A stretch of 64,000 nt of DNA. It comes from RGIG464 sp045599585. Lineage in GTDB: Bacteria; Myxococcota_A; Bradymonadia; UBA4248. The notes under the pieces are model-generated. The model did not search any database. It saw nothing but the letters and a program-made list of their open reading frames with translations, and was not told the DNA's origin. Each line of letters starts with the position of its first letter. The first letter of the stretch is position 1. The translations under genes and the position numbers were made by a program. The stretch is from positions 1 through 64,000 of the forward strand of contig JAZRWH010000187.1 in NCBI GenBank assembly GCA_045599585.1. The letters are read 5' to 3'. Positions 8,047 through 16,622 of the stretch are shown piece after piece.

Positions 8047-8102
8047 GAACAAAACACCTACGCCCAAATCATCTCATAACTTAACGATCCTAGGCGTAGG
8101 TA
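8047..8102 (-). terminator. Possible terminator of paralogue B
   Basis: On the minus strand ATACCTACGCC pairs with GGCGTAGGTGT over a long loop, followed by TTTTGTT. It lies some 30 bases after the stop codon of the gene at 8130-10298. The long loop lowers confidence. Confidence 0.5.
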
Positions 8103-8129
8103 TTAATCATCCAAAACTAATCACATCTA

Positions 8130-10298
8130 TTAATAATTAATACCATTAGTGGCATCATTCTTATCATCTACGATGCGCGTGATGCGAATGGCACCATTTC
8201 CCCAATGGCCAGTTTCTTCATTTCCATAGGGAGAAGGGAATGTTTCATTGCCACTCATTGTTTTAAAATCTTTATCTTGCAGTCGATATATTATCTTATC
8301 AGTTTTATCGACAAAACATTTACCAATTTGTTCTATAATACATTTGGGTCGTCCAACACATCCAGTACTATTAACTATACATTCAAAATTTTCACATTCA
8401 GCAAAACAACCCTCGATTGAGCCATCGTAGTTATCAGGCGGATACCAAGCCGACAACAATTTAAACAAAAATTTATACTCATTATCATTTAACTTATTAC
8501 CACTATTCTGCCAATCATCCACTAAAGTTAGAATATTATTTATATTCATATCATTTAACACAAAACCCGATCCACCACCGCCGCCAGCATTAAGGCCACT
8601 ACCATGAAAGCCACCAAACCAGCCGCCGCCGCCGCCACCAATATCACCGCTATTGTTATAATCCTCAGCATACCCAAAAGCACTTCCGGTCACCTGTGTA
8701 GCCTGTTGACTCTGTCTCCCCACGTCTACACGATTCTCTTCGGCAATTATGCCACCACCATATCCACCATGTCCTTCTCCATAAATATCATCCGCACCGC
8801 CGCCACCGCCAGCAACTAAAATACGATAATATATATCATCAATATCAAGCCGAACATCTGCTGCGCCACCACCACCAAAACCTATATAGTCGCCTCGCCC
8901 CCCATTTCCTCCACCATTACAGCCTCCACTTTTCTTCCCCTGGCCAGCTTCTGATCCATGGGTTCCATAGTATAAATACACAGTAGTTTCTTTTTCTTCT
9001 AGATCGATAGTTCCTACTGAATATCCTCCCAACCCACCAAAAGAAGAGTGAGAAATATTAACAAGATAATTATCATATGAGTCACATACAATATTTTTGT
9101 TATCTCCACATTTATTATAGTGAGCATCCCCGCCCGATGCGCCCCATGCTTCTAACTTATATTTACCTGGAGGAAGAACTAGTCTTGAACTACACTTTTC
9201 ATTCTTTATACTATCCTTCAAATATCCATCCATATTATTATTTAACTCACTGAACTCATCAATTTGATATACAGTTGAACCATCGGTAGTATCTATAATA
9301 TCAAAATCATAACCAAAAAAACACATTTCGTTTGATTCACCAGTCGGTTTTACTACAAATCTAACACTTTGCTTTCTATTTCCTTCAACAAAATTATTTG
9401 CAACAGCATTAATAATCAAATTTTCATTTTTGTCTAATTGAAACGAGAGGTTTTTATCCTTCACATTATTTGGCTCAATAAGTATATTACCATCTTTACC
9501 ATCAGCTTGCTTGCCATCGTACATAAATTGATAGCTAATCTCATTAAATCCTTTTTTATCCACCTCAATTACATACTGACTATTTTCTTTTATTTTTCCA
9601 GTTTTGACAGAAGAACCGTCATCATTTTTTATTGTTGGCTGAATCGATTCAACTTCTGCGTCATCATACAAAACCTTAAGTTTAAATCCACATTCTTTAT
9701 ATACCTCTATTGGTATTTCTACTTGTTTTCTTACATCACTACACTCTTCATTATCGTCCGGAAATTGCACACTATATTCATATTGAAATTCTATTTTTCC
9801 ATGTTCTTTATGAACAGCTTCATTATATAAATATCCTATATTAATACTAGCCCCACCTTTGTCATCAACAAACTTTTTACATAGCTCATGGGGTATCACA
9901 AAACCGTTTTCATTCCATTTTATGTCATATCCATCTTTAAATTCCAGCGAATCTGAGCCATCTTTTAATTTTAAATCAACAACAACATCCTTATCGTAAC
10001 ATTTTTTAAACACTACATTTATCGATCCCATTGGATCTTCTGTATTTTCAATCGGATCATTATTCTCATTATAATTATACTCATATCTCGGAGTTACATC
10101 CACTTCAATTGTAATATTGTTACTCAAATCTGCACACGTCCCATTACCTTCGTCAACTATATCAGAATCATTCTCTGTCTTATTAGAAGACGACACCTCT
10201 CCATTCTTAATATCATACGCACAACCAGCAGCCGATATAATAAGTGCCAAACAGAGTGATATTCCAAAGCGATGAGTATTCTTCGTCATACGTTTCAT
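8130..10298 (-). CDS. Large lipoprotein with ALK/LTK-type glycine-rich domain (paralogue B)
   Basis: A 722-residue protein, same architecture as the gene at 5793-7886: lipoprotein signal peptide with lipobox AAGC, an Asn/Ser/Asp linker without tandem repeats, about 300 residues of divergent beta-type sequence, then the glycine-rich domain (RLVLPPGKYKLEAWGASG, GGGGAADVRLD, RILVAGGGGGADD, GGGGGGWFGG, GGGGGSGFVLN) and a Cys-containing tail ending GHWGNGAIRITR. The glycine-rich and C-terminal parts are clearly related to paralogue A; the N-terminal halves have diverged. AGGAG nine bases before ATG supports the start. Like A it is AT-rich. Function unknown; adhesion or ligand display is a guess. 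Confidence 0.8.
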   Translation of the reverse strand: MKRMTKNTHRFGISLCLALIISAAGCAYDIKNGEVSSSNKTENDSDIVDEGNGTCADLSNNITIEVDVTPRYEYNYNENNDPIENTEDPMGSINVVFKKCYDKDVVVDLKLKDGSDSLEFKDGYDIKWNENGFVIPHELCKKFVDDKGGASINIGYLYNEAVHKEHGKIEFQYEYSVQFPDDNEECSDVRKQVEIPIEVYKECGFKLKVLYDDAEVESIQPTIKNDDGSSVKTGKIKENSQYVIEVDKKGFNEISYQFMYDGKQADGKDGNILIEPNNVKDKNLSFQLDKNENLIINAVANNFVEGNRKQSVRFVVKPTGESNEMCFFGYDFDIIDTTDGSTVYQIDEFSELNNNMDGYLKDSIKNEKCSSRLVLPPGKYKLEAWGASGGDAHYNKCGDNKNIVCDSYDNYLVNISHSSFGGLGGYSVGTIDLEEKETTVYLYYGTHGSEAGQGKKSGGCNGGGNGGRGDYIGFGGGGAADVRLDIDDIYYRILVAGGGGGADDIYGEGHGGYGGGIIAEENRVDVGRQSQQATQVTGSAFGYAEDYNNSGDIGGGGGGWFGGFHGSGLNAGGGGGSGFVLNDMNINNILTLVDDWQNSGNKLNDNEYKFLFKLLSAWYPPDNYDGSIEGCFAECENFECIVNSTGCVGRPKCIIEQIGKCFVDKTDKIIYRLQDKDFKTMSGNETFPSPYGNEETGHWGNGAIRITRIVDDKNDATNGINY

Positions 10299-10578
10299 TG
10301 TATAATTCTCCTCGATACAATTTTTGCATTCTACCTAGTACCCCGTGGATACGATTGAGCGCAAAGTGTAAGTTGTGATCAAATAGCAAGCTGGGCGCAG
10401 CGTCACAAACCTGAATCAGGCTGCTGTCAATACAGCTTCACCGTGTTGATTATAGAATAATTGACGTAATTTTACATCCTATTGTGAAGTCTTTTTGCTA
10501 TAAAGCGTGCGTCGCGCTAAAAGGCCTTATGTGCCTCAAGGCGCATGATCGTTTTTTTGCTTTTACACGGATTCCCCC
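10299..10578. other. Divergent upstream region between paralogue B and the aldehyde dehydrogenase
   Basis: This gap should hold promoters for both divergent genes. At 10530-10558 ATGTGCC-tcaa-GGCGCAT (one G-U pair) is followed by GATCGTTTTTTT, which looks like a plus-strand terminator only about 20 bases before the aldehyde dehydrogenase start. It might attenuate that gene or end a short upstream transcript; the evidence is thin. Confidence 0.4.
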
Positions 10579-11946
10579 ATGCTCGACATAACCCAAAACC
10601 TTCGTTCATACTTCGACAGTGACGTCACACGCTCGTACAAATGGCGCAAAAAACAACTCAAAGCCTTGATACGCATGCTCGAAACCGAGCGTGAAGCCTT
10701 TGAAGAAGCACTCTACAAAGATCTCGGCAAAACAGCGCAAGAAGCCTGGATAACCGAAATCGGCTTTGTCATTCACGAAGCGAAATATGCATTAAGCCAT
10801 CTGCGCAGTTGGATGCGCCTAAAACCTCATTTTTCGCCCCTGTTTCTTTTTCCATCCATCAGCGCCACATGCGCCGAACCTCGCGGACTCGCTCTCATCA
10901 TTAGCCCCTGGAACTACCCGCTCCAACTCGCGCTCTCACCGCTCATTTCATCGATCGCAGCCGGCAATGTGACGATTATTAAACCGAGCGAGATATCGCA
11001 GAATACGAGCTTACTCATCGCGCAGATGTTGAATAAATATATGGATACGAATGCAATTATCACGGTCGAAGGAGACGCCGAAACTACGCAAAGGCTTTTG
11101 CGAGAACCGATAGATTTCGTATTTTTTACAGGCAGCACACGAACGGCAAAGGCCATTGCTACGACTTGCGCAGAAAACCTCACCCCTTATGTTCTTGAAC
11201 TCGGAGGAAAATCCCCAACGATCATTTTGAATGTCAAAAACATAGAGCATGTCGCGAACCGCATCGCCTTTGCCAAGTTCACCAATGCCGGCCAAACCTG
11301 CGTTGCCCCTGACTACGTTCTCATTGCCCAACCACTCTTAGAACGTTTCAAAGCTGCTTTGATCTGTGCAATTCGCCGAATGTTTCCCCAACCGGATTCG
11401 ATGGCTCACCTCATCAATCCATCGCATCTCAAGCGTTTGTCAGACATGCTCGGTCATGGCGAAGAGATCATCTTGGGCGGCCGTAGCGATGTTGAAACTT
11501 TGCGCATGGAAGCCACAATCGTAAAGATCAACGATCCCACGCATCCGCTCATGCAGGAAGAAATCTTTGGTCCCATTTTGCCAATCTTAACGCTCAACTC
11601 AAACGAACCACTTCAAGAAGCGCGTGAGATCATTCGTCAGCATCCCAATCCCCTAGCGCTGTACGTGTTCAGCGACAAGCTTAAAGATGCAAGATGGATT
11701 CACGATCACATATCGTCAGGCAATTTTGTCCGCAACGATGCGCTCATGCACGTATCAAACGTCAAACTCCCCTTCGGCGGCATCGGCGCAAGCGGTCAAG
11801 GCGTTAGCCACGGTTTTGCAGGATTTGAGTCCTTCAGTCACATCAAAGGCTCGTTATGGAACACGAACCGCTTTGACATGCAACTCCGCTATCCCCCTTA
11901 CGAAGAAAAGACGTTCCGTTGGATAGAACGATTTTTAAGATTCTAA
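10579..11946 (+). CDS. Aldehyde dehydrogenase, class 3-like
   Basis: A 455-residue NAD(P)-dependent aldehyde dehydrogenase oxidising aldehydes to acids. Visible motifs are ISPWNYPLQL (substrate/NAD entrance), KPSEIS, the FFTGSTRTAKAI Rossmann turn, LELGGKSPTII with the general base Glu at about residue 207, and FTNAGQTCVAPDYVL with the nucleophile Cys at about residue 241. EEIFGPILPI and the C-terminal PFGGIGASGQGVSHG block complete the fold. The short length and C-terminal hydrophobic/basic tail resemble the class 3 (fatty or aromatic aldehyde) branch. No clear ribosome-binding site precedes the ATG. It is a single-gene unit with a terminator directly after it. Confidence 0.93.
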   Translation: MLDITQNLRSYFDSDVTRSYKWRKKQLKALIRMLETEREAFEEALYKDLGKTAQEAWITEIGFVIHEAKYALSHLRSWMRLKPHFSPLFLFPSISATCAEPRGLALIISPWNYPLQLALSPLISSIAAGNVTIIKPSEISQNTSLLIAQMLNKYMDTNAIITVEGDAETTQRLLREPIDFVFFTGSTRTAKAIATTCAENLTPYVLELGGKSPTIILNVKNIEHVANRIAFAKFTNAGQTCVAPDYVLIAQPLLERFKAALICAIRRMFPQPDSMAHLINPSHLKRLSDMLGHGEEIILGGRSDVETLRMEATIVKINDPTHPLMQEEIFGPILPILTLNSNEPLQEAREIIRQHPNPLALYVFSDKLKDARWIHDHISSGNFVRNDALMHVSNVKLPFGGIGASGQGVSHGFAGFESFSHIKGSLWNTNRFDMQLRYPPYEEKTFRWIERFLRF

Positions 11947-11979
11947 CGCCAAAAACGCGAAACGAAGTACAATCTAGAT

Positions 11980-12013
11980 AGCCTCCAACAGCCACAATGC
12001 TGTTTGGAGGCTG
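11980..12013. terminator. Bidirectional terminator between convergent genes
   Basis: AGCCTCCAA-CAGC pairs with GCTG-TTTGGAGGCT across CACAAT, followed on the plus strand by GTTTTGTT. It lies between the convergent stop codons of the aldehyde dehydrogenase and the PNPOx-fold lipoprotein and probably serves both. Confidence 0.85.
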
Positions 12014-12018
12014 TTTTG

Positions 12019-12591
12019 TTAAAATTGAATCGTGCGATCCGGTGCGCCAAAAGATGAAATCGTCGCAGTCGCGTCCTTAATATAGTAGACGACCGTATTC
12101 CCATCTCCGGGCGTATACATTCCCTTAAGCTCAGGATATTCTTCGAGCATACTTGCTTGTGCCTCTACGCGATCATCCTCGACCAAAGTCCCCGAAAGTC
12201 GAAGCCACACAGATGCATTATCATATGAGACAAGCTCGAATTTGGGATTTGCTTCGATCTGATGCGCAACATTCTTCTTTTTGCCAGTCTGAATATAAAG
12301 TTTGTTTTCAAAGATATGAACCGTACCGAACGGCCGAACGCGCGGCTGATCGCCCTCAGTCGTAGCAAGGTAATACGTTTTTTGCGCCTTAATAAACGTA
12401 TAAACTTCTTTCATATCATTCGTCTGTGGAATTTTGTTCACAACTTCTTTTTGAAGCGAATTACTCTCCACTCGATCTGACGCAGCCGTCTGTGTACTAC
12501 AGCTGGATTCGACGACTGGACAAGAAGCACAACCGGCAGTCACTAAGGCTGTTCCCAATGTCATCAACAAGAAACGGATAATCTTTTTCAT
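12019..12591 (-). CDS. Lipoprotein with pyridoxamine 5'-phosphate oxidase-like (FMN split-barrel) domain
   Basis: A 190-residue protein. Residues 1-21 form a lipoprotein signal peptide (lipobox TAGC). A short Ser/Thr-rich linker leads into a complete split-barrel domain: MKEVYTFIKAQKTYYLATTEGDQPRVRPFGTVHIF, then KLYIQTGKKKNVAHQIEANPKFELVSYD and WLRLSGTLV. This domain in cytoplasmic proteins binds flavin and acts on small substrates or as a FMN/F420 reductase. Here it is predicted to sit outside the cytoplasm as a lipoprotein, which is uncommon. It is not part of a visible operon. The domain call is firm; the reaction is unknown. Confidence 0.82.
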   Translation of the reverse strand: MKKIIRFLLMTLGTALVTAGCASCPVVESSCSTQTAASDRVESNSLQKEVVNKIPQTNDMKEVYTFIKAQKTYYLATTEGDQPRVRPFGTVHIFENKLYIQTGKKKNVAHQIEANPKFELVSYDNASVWLRLSGTLVEDDRVEAQASMLEEYPELKGMYTPGDGNTVVYYIKDATATISSFGAPDRTIQF

Positions 12592-12655
12592 AAATACTCT
12601 AGGTGAGGCTGCGCGAATATGAAGGCAGGCGCAGGATTAAATGTGATGTGTATTT

Positions 12656-12738
12656 CTGCGCAGGCTATTCGCACCAATGTGCGAATACGCCTTGCGTGCG
12701 CGTCTTTTCGCCCCGATGGGGCATCAATACGACGCGCA
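12656..12738. repeat. Class-2 bulged hairpin block S2 (two units)
   Basis: Unit one: AGGC-TATTCGCAC-caat-GTGCGAATA-C-GCCT. Unit two: GCGCGTC around a CCCC/GGGG hairpin with AATA-C-GACGCGC. Each carries one unpaired C between AATA and the clamp. The block lies in the 495-base gap 12592-13087, which shows no gene. Confidence 0.75.
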
Positions 12739-12912
12739 ACACTTTTGACGCGTCGACACAATTTCTTTGTAATGATATTTTGTTCACTTTTCAACACTAT
12801 TTATTAAAAATATTTAGCACCCTAGAATCTATCCATTCCAAAAGGTATTTTGTTAATCGGGGTTCTAACTTGAAAACCAAGACGCCTCAAAATACATGTT
12901 CCCTAAGATTGG

Positions 12913-12995
12913 ACGGCATATCGGCAGCGCTATGCGCTAGCCGATAGCCGGACAGCGTGACGCGTATTCGGGCTTAAGCCCGAATAGCGGCCGCC
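12913..12995. repeat. Class-2 bulged hairpin block S3 (two units)
   Basis: Unit one: CGGC-A-TATCGGC...GCCGATA-GCCG with the hairpin AGCGCTATGCGCT as its loop. Unit two: GCG-TATTCGGGC-ttaa-GCCCGAATA-GCGGCCGCCC. The ending GCGGCCGCCCAAA also ends block S1, so these blocks have a conserved edge. Confidence 0.75.
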
Positions 12996-13087
12996 CAAAT
13001 GAATACGGATAAAAAAAACACTAAAAAAGTGTTGCGTATTTTTATAGAGCGAGCGAGTATGGGTGTAGGGGGAAAAAGGAGGCAGAT

Positions 13088-13804
13088 ATGATTTTATTTT
13101 TAACGAGCAGTCCGTGCATTGAAGGCAGCGGAGATATAAACCCGGCAAATCGTTTTGCAGAAGAGCTTAGGCGTACCGTAAAACCTGGAGCACGTGGCGT
13201 TTTTGTTACAGCAGCACCCGATGAGGCAGATTTTAGCGAATGGTGCCGTGATTCTATGCGCAGAACGCTTGAGACTGGCGGACTAAGCTTTTCGAGTTTT
13301 AAACTTATTGATCGACGCACGATGGCTCAAACAGTAGAATTTGTGAGCAACAGCGATTTTATAGTCCTAGGCGGAGGTCACGTTCCGACACAGAATCGCT
13401 TTTTTGAGGAGATCAATCTACGTTCTGCTCTATCGCAGTATGAAGGCACCGTCATGGGCATCAGTGCTGGATCAATGAATTGCGCAACCATCGTATATGC
13501 ACAACCCGAGGAAACAGGCGAATCCATCGATCCAAATTATAAGCGTTTCATACGTGGTCTTGGACTGACGCACACACAGATTCTACCACATTATCAAAAA
13601 GTATGTCATAACATCCTCGACGGTCAACGCTTGTACGAAGATATTACACAAAAGGATAGCATGGGACATACCTTTTATATACTCATCGACGGCAGTTATC
13701 TTCTCAGAGAAAATGGTCGGGAGATCATTCGAGGTGAGTCTTGGAAATTATCCAATGGCATCATGCAAAAACTGTGTGATGACGAAGGAGAGTTTTATTT
13801 GTAG
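13088..13804 (+). CDS. Peptidase S51-family protein (dipeptidase E/cyanophycinase-like)
   Basis: A 238-residue cytoplasmic protein with the class-I glutamine-amidotransferase-like fold of family S51. The nucleophile elbow GISAGSMN places the catalytic Ser at about residue 126; SDFIVLGGGHVPTQNRFF and the LGLTHTQILPHY strand with His fit the family. Members remove N-terminal Asp from short peptides or degrade cyanophycin; this protein is close to peptidase E in length and lacks the extra regions of cyanophycinase. AGGAGG six bases before the ATG gives a strong start. It is monocistronic, with an inverted repeat just after its stop. Confidence 0.86.
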   Translation: MILFLTSSPCIEGSGDINPANRFAEELRRTVKPGARGVFVTAAPDEADFSEWCRDSMRRTLETGGLSFSSFKLIDRRTMAQTVEFVSNSDFIVLGGGHVPTQNRFFEEINLRSALSQYEGTVMGISAGSMNCATIVYAQPEETGESIDPNYKRFIRGLGLTHTQILPHYQKVCHNILDGQRLYEDITQKDSMGHTFYILIDGSYLLRENGREIIRGESWKLSNGIMQKLCDDEGEFYL

Positions 13805-13811
13805 CAAAAAA

Positions 13812-13852
13812 TAAGATCATTTATCAGCGATATGTGTTGATAAATGATCTTA
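13812..13852. terminator. Hairpin terminator after the S51 peptidase
   Basis: TAAGATCATTTATCA pairs with TGATAAATGATCTTA as a 15-bp stem with an 11-base loop, eight bases after the stop codon. There is no strong T-run on the plus strand, but the reverse side is followed by TTTTTTGC. It may act between this gene and the convergent SpoIID gene. Confidence 0.65.
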
Positions 13853-13917
13853 CACTCATAGAAAACCAAAACAAATTATAATATAAACTCAATATCTAAC
13901 AATACAATTGAGCCGTA

Positions 13918-15606
13918 TTACCAAAGCTTTTCAATATGGGTATTTGGATAATAATGCTGAAGAATTTGCGCAGCACTGAACTTGCGTTGTGCCATACCGA
14001 TAGCCCCAGTCTGACACAATCCGACCCCATGCCCAAATCCAGCCCCCTCAAAAGTAACGCTTTGAATATTATTGCCCATTCTTGTGATCGACATCGTAAA
14101 AAGAGCGCTTTTAAGTCCACCAAAAAAGCGTCGAATAGGTAATTCGTGTTCCAAGATTAGTTCTTGCCCGTCCCCCACAACACGCATACGCGTAACGCGT
14201 CCGCTTTGTCCTCTGTTCAATATCTCTATGACCTGAACAGATTTTATATTCAAACCTTGTTTTTGAAGAGATGCAAGCAGAACATCTCTATCCACCGTCA
14301 CAACCCAGTGCGCATTTTTAGTCGAAGTGAAATCCTTCTGTCCGTGTGGCGCATGCGCACAGTATGCCGTAGATTGCTTTACTGGTTTTGAGATTATTGT
14401 TTGTACATATTCAGAATTAGGCGAAGCAGGCGATTCACTGTCATCGTCACGTCTTGCAACGAGGTATGGAACATCTGGCAAGTTCCAAGTTTCGTAGGCA
14501 GTAGCGCTACTCCCCCCACAATGGGAAGAATAGTAAGCCTGAACGAGCTGTTCATCAGAAAACAAGACCTGTCCTCTTGTCTTTTGAATCGCTTGATCCG
14601 TAGCAGGCGTAGCGACCCCTAACCCGCGATATACTTGACAGTGTTGAACATTACAAAGATGATATGGATCAGCCTGATGACGAGCCCCTACTTGCGAGAT
14701 GAGTGTCGTTCTAGCCGCAATTGCCTGTGATTCAAGGGCAGCTGCTGGCGCAGTGGGATACAACTCTGCCGGCAAAATACCGCGAAGAATAGTCTCAACA
14801 CTTGCCGCCTGAACAAGGCTTAGCTTTGCATTACTGTCGGGCGTTACAATCAGCTGACCATTAAGCAACAGATTTTGCGCTTTTCCTTGTTCATCAGGCA
14901 TATTGTGAACCGTGACGATGGTTTCGTTGAAGTTCAACCACATTAAATTCGCGTTGACGACACGCGTTGTCCCCCGAGCATTAGACAAAGAAACCGTCAA
15001 TCGAGGATACGACTGCAATTCGTCATAAATCTCGAAATCACTATCCGGAAACTTCTGCTTAAGCGTATTCAAGAGCAATGCGGCTTCTGTCTCATCATTT
15101 GTCCGCAATGAAATCCGCAAATGTTCTCGATTGTCAAAAACTTTTCCTTTAAGCGCAAAAATAGAGCCCAACGAAATCGTTTCTGTTTCTGGGACAATCT
15201 GTGCGTAGCGTTCAGTGAGAACATCTAATTCGTTCGTATTACGGGAGCGTGCGAGAATAACTGCAAAACGGTATTGACCAGGTTGCGGCGCATATCCCTC
15301 TATCGTATAAGTTTCGTCTCCTGGGAGCTCAATGTAACTTCCACCAGGGCCATCGGGGTACACGTAAAACGAGGCACTTGGCGAAAAGCGAATTTGCGTT
15401 TGATTCTCAGCAATCCGCATACGCACGACAGGACTACCATCAGATGCAAACTGCATTTGTTTGGCATAGAGCAGTGCGTGATTATCCTCAATCGTAAACG
15501 CATGCTGTTGAGCAAATGCCTTGTCGGCAAAGCAGCCACAAGAAACAGCCAAACAAAAGAAAACAGACCAGCTAGCGACGTACGAATACTTAAACCAAGC
15601 AAACAT
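13918..15606 (-). CDS. SpoIID/LytB-domain protein (exported)
   Basis: A 562-residue exported protein. The N-terminus is a signal peptide (to about residue 33, ending KAFAQ). The SpoIID domain occupies the C-terminal half: SVETILRGILPAELYPTAPAAALESQAIAARTT, CQVYRG, YYSSHCGGSSATAYE with its paired Gly residues, and the closing GAGFGHGVGLCQTGAIGMAQRKFSAAQILQHYYP. SpoIID is a lytic transglycosylase on peptidoglycan stripped of stem peptides; in non-sporulating bacteria LytB-type relatives modify amidases or the wall. Residues 40-280 are beta-rich and unassigned. There is no clear Shine-Dalgarno before the ATG. The next gene on its 5' side is a pseudopilin 220 bases away. Confidence 0.88.
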   Translation of the reverse strand: MFAWFKYSYVASWSVFFCLAVSCGCFADKAFAQQHAFTIEDNHALLYAKQMQFASDGSPVVRMRIAENQTQIRFSPSASFYVYPDGPGGSYIELPGDETYTIEGYAPQPGQYRFAVILARSRNTNELDVLTERYAQIVPETETISLGSIFALKGKVFDNREHLRISLRTNDETEAALLLNTLKQKFPDSDFEIYDELQSYPRLTVSLSNARGTTRVVNANLMWLNFNETIVTVHNMPDEQGKAQNLLLNGQLIVTPDSNAKLSLVQAASVETILRGILPAELYPTAPAAALESQAIAARTTLISQVGARHQADPYHLCNVQHCQVYRGLGVATPATDQAIQKTRGQVLFSDEQLVQAYYSSHCGGSSATAYETWNLPDVPYLVARRDDDSESPASPNSEYVQTIISKPVKQSTAYCAHAPHGQKDFTSTKNAHWVVTVDRDVLLASLQKQGLNIKSVQVIEILNRGQSGRVTRMRVVGDGQELILEHELPIRRFFGGLKSALFTMSITRMGNNIQSVTFEGAGFGHGVGLCQTGAIGMAQRKFSAAQILQHYYPNTHIEKLW

Positions 15607-15788
15607 TTGTAAAAAGATAGTAATTGTAATCCATTCTGTTGAACTAACTCAGCTACACAGATAAATTGAAATTATATATATTCAAATTGAAGTGCAGTAA
15701 CAAAGCTTGTTAGCTAGATCAATTCAAGTTTCAGCGCATTACTCTGATAGCAGTTCGAATCAAACGAAAAAGGACACAAATGCAAAAC

Positions 15789-15806
15789 AGCCTCCCGAAG
15801 GAGGCT
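15789..15806 (-). terminator. Rho-independent terminator of the pseudopilin gene
   Basis: On the minus strand AGCCTCC-ttcg-GGAGGCT, a 7-bp stem with a TTCG tetraloop, is followed by GTTTTGC. It lies 20 bases after the stop codon. Confidence 0.8.
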
Positions 15807-15826
15807 AAGCCAAAAACTAACAGTTT

Positions 15827-16528
15827 TTAATTTGCAACGTACTGAGCACGAATGTTACCAAACTGTTCAACTATGATTTGAGATGTACCCCCGACAACAA
15901 ACTCCGAGTCGTTTGTCGAGGCAATTGTAAAGACAGCGCTATTAGCATTTTGCTGGCGCACATTGCCTGTAAAGAAAACCGTCTGGCCATTCGGCTGAAA
16001 ACAAGCTGTTAATCTCCCATCCGCGACTGCAATGGCGGAATATTTAGCAACAACATTATTAGCAATTCTAACAGATCTCAGCTCTCCCGTAATCCTCATC
16101 ATGGGCATATTGCCGGCATAATAAGTATCATCGTTAGGTTTAGAAAGCGATCTATGATTTCCATTCGCACCAACAGCCAAATCAATCCCCATTCGACTAC
16201 GATTGAGCGGAGTATCATCTGCATAAACGATATCAATGTGCGCGCCATCGTTGCCAGAACAATGAGAGTCTCCCCCCATATAGAGATCAACAGTTCCGCC
16301 GTTCGCCGTATTGACAACAACATACGAAGCGCGTCCCGTCGTTAAAGCACGCGTTCGCTGCGTAGTAAAAGCAGACTTCATTTCGTTGGAGAGCGTCGTC
16401 ATAGCATTATGCGCAGCATTCTTTCGAATAGCAGCAATGGAGAGTGCAGCGACAACACTAACGATCGCAATAACAATCATTAACTCAATGAGTGTAAAAC
16501 CATTGTTGAAACTAGAACGCTTGAGCAT
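15827..16528 (-). CDS. Type IV pilin-like/GspH-FimT pseudopilin
   Basis: A 233-residue protein with a class III prepilin leader ending in the cleavage motif G-FTLIELMIVIAI and a single N-terminal hydrophobic helix. Prepilin peptidase would cut before Phe and methylate it. The C-terminal part is a beta-rich globular domain of the GspH/FimT kind (minor pseudopilin), slightly long for the family. AGGAGG lies eight bases before ATG 16528 and five before GTG 16531; the ATG is chosen. No other pilus or type II secretion gene is near, so its machine must be encoded elsewhere. Confidence 0.85.
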   Translation of the reverse strand: MLKRSSFNNGFTLIELMIVIAIVSVVAALSIAAIRKNAAHNAMTTLSNEMKSAFTTQRTRALTTGRASYVVVNTANGGTVDLYMGGDSHCSGNDGAHIDIVYADDTPLNRSRMGIDLAVGANGNHRSLSKPNDDTYYAGNMPMMRITGELRSVRIANNVVAKYSAIAVADGRLTACFQPNGQTVFFTGNVRQQNANSAVFTIASTNDSEFVVGGTSQIIVEQFGNIRAQYVAN

Positions 16529-16622
16529 CACGAAATCCTCCTACGAAAACAACGCCCGTGACTATGTTACGGCTAAACGATACATCCGTCAATGTAAGGC
16601 TTTAGAAAAAAGCCTTATTATT

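Noticed and set aside
13918..15606. SpoIID as evidence that the organism forms endospores
   Set aside because: SpoIID/LytB proteins are common in non-sporulating Gram-negative bacteria; no other sporulation gene is present.
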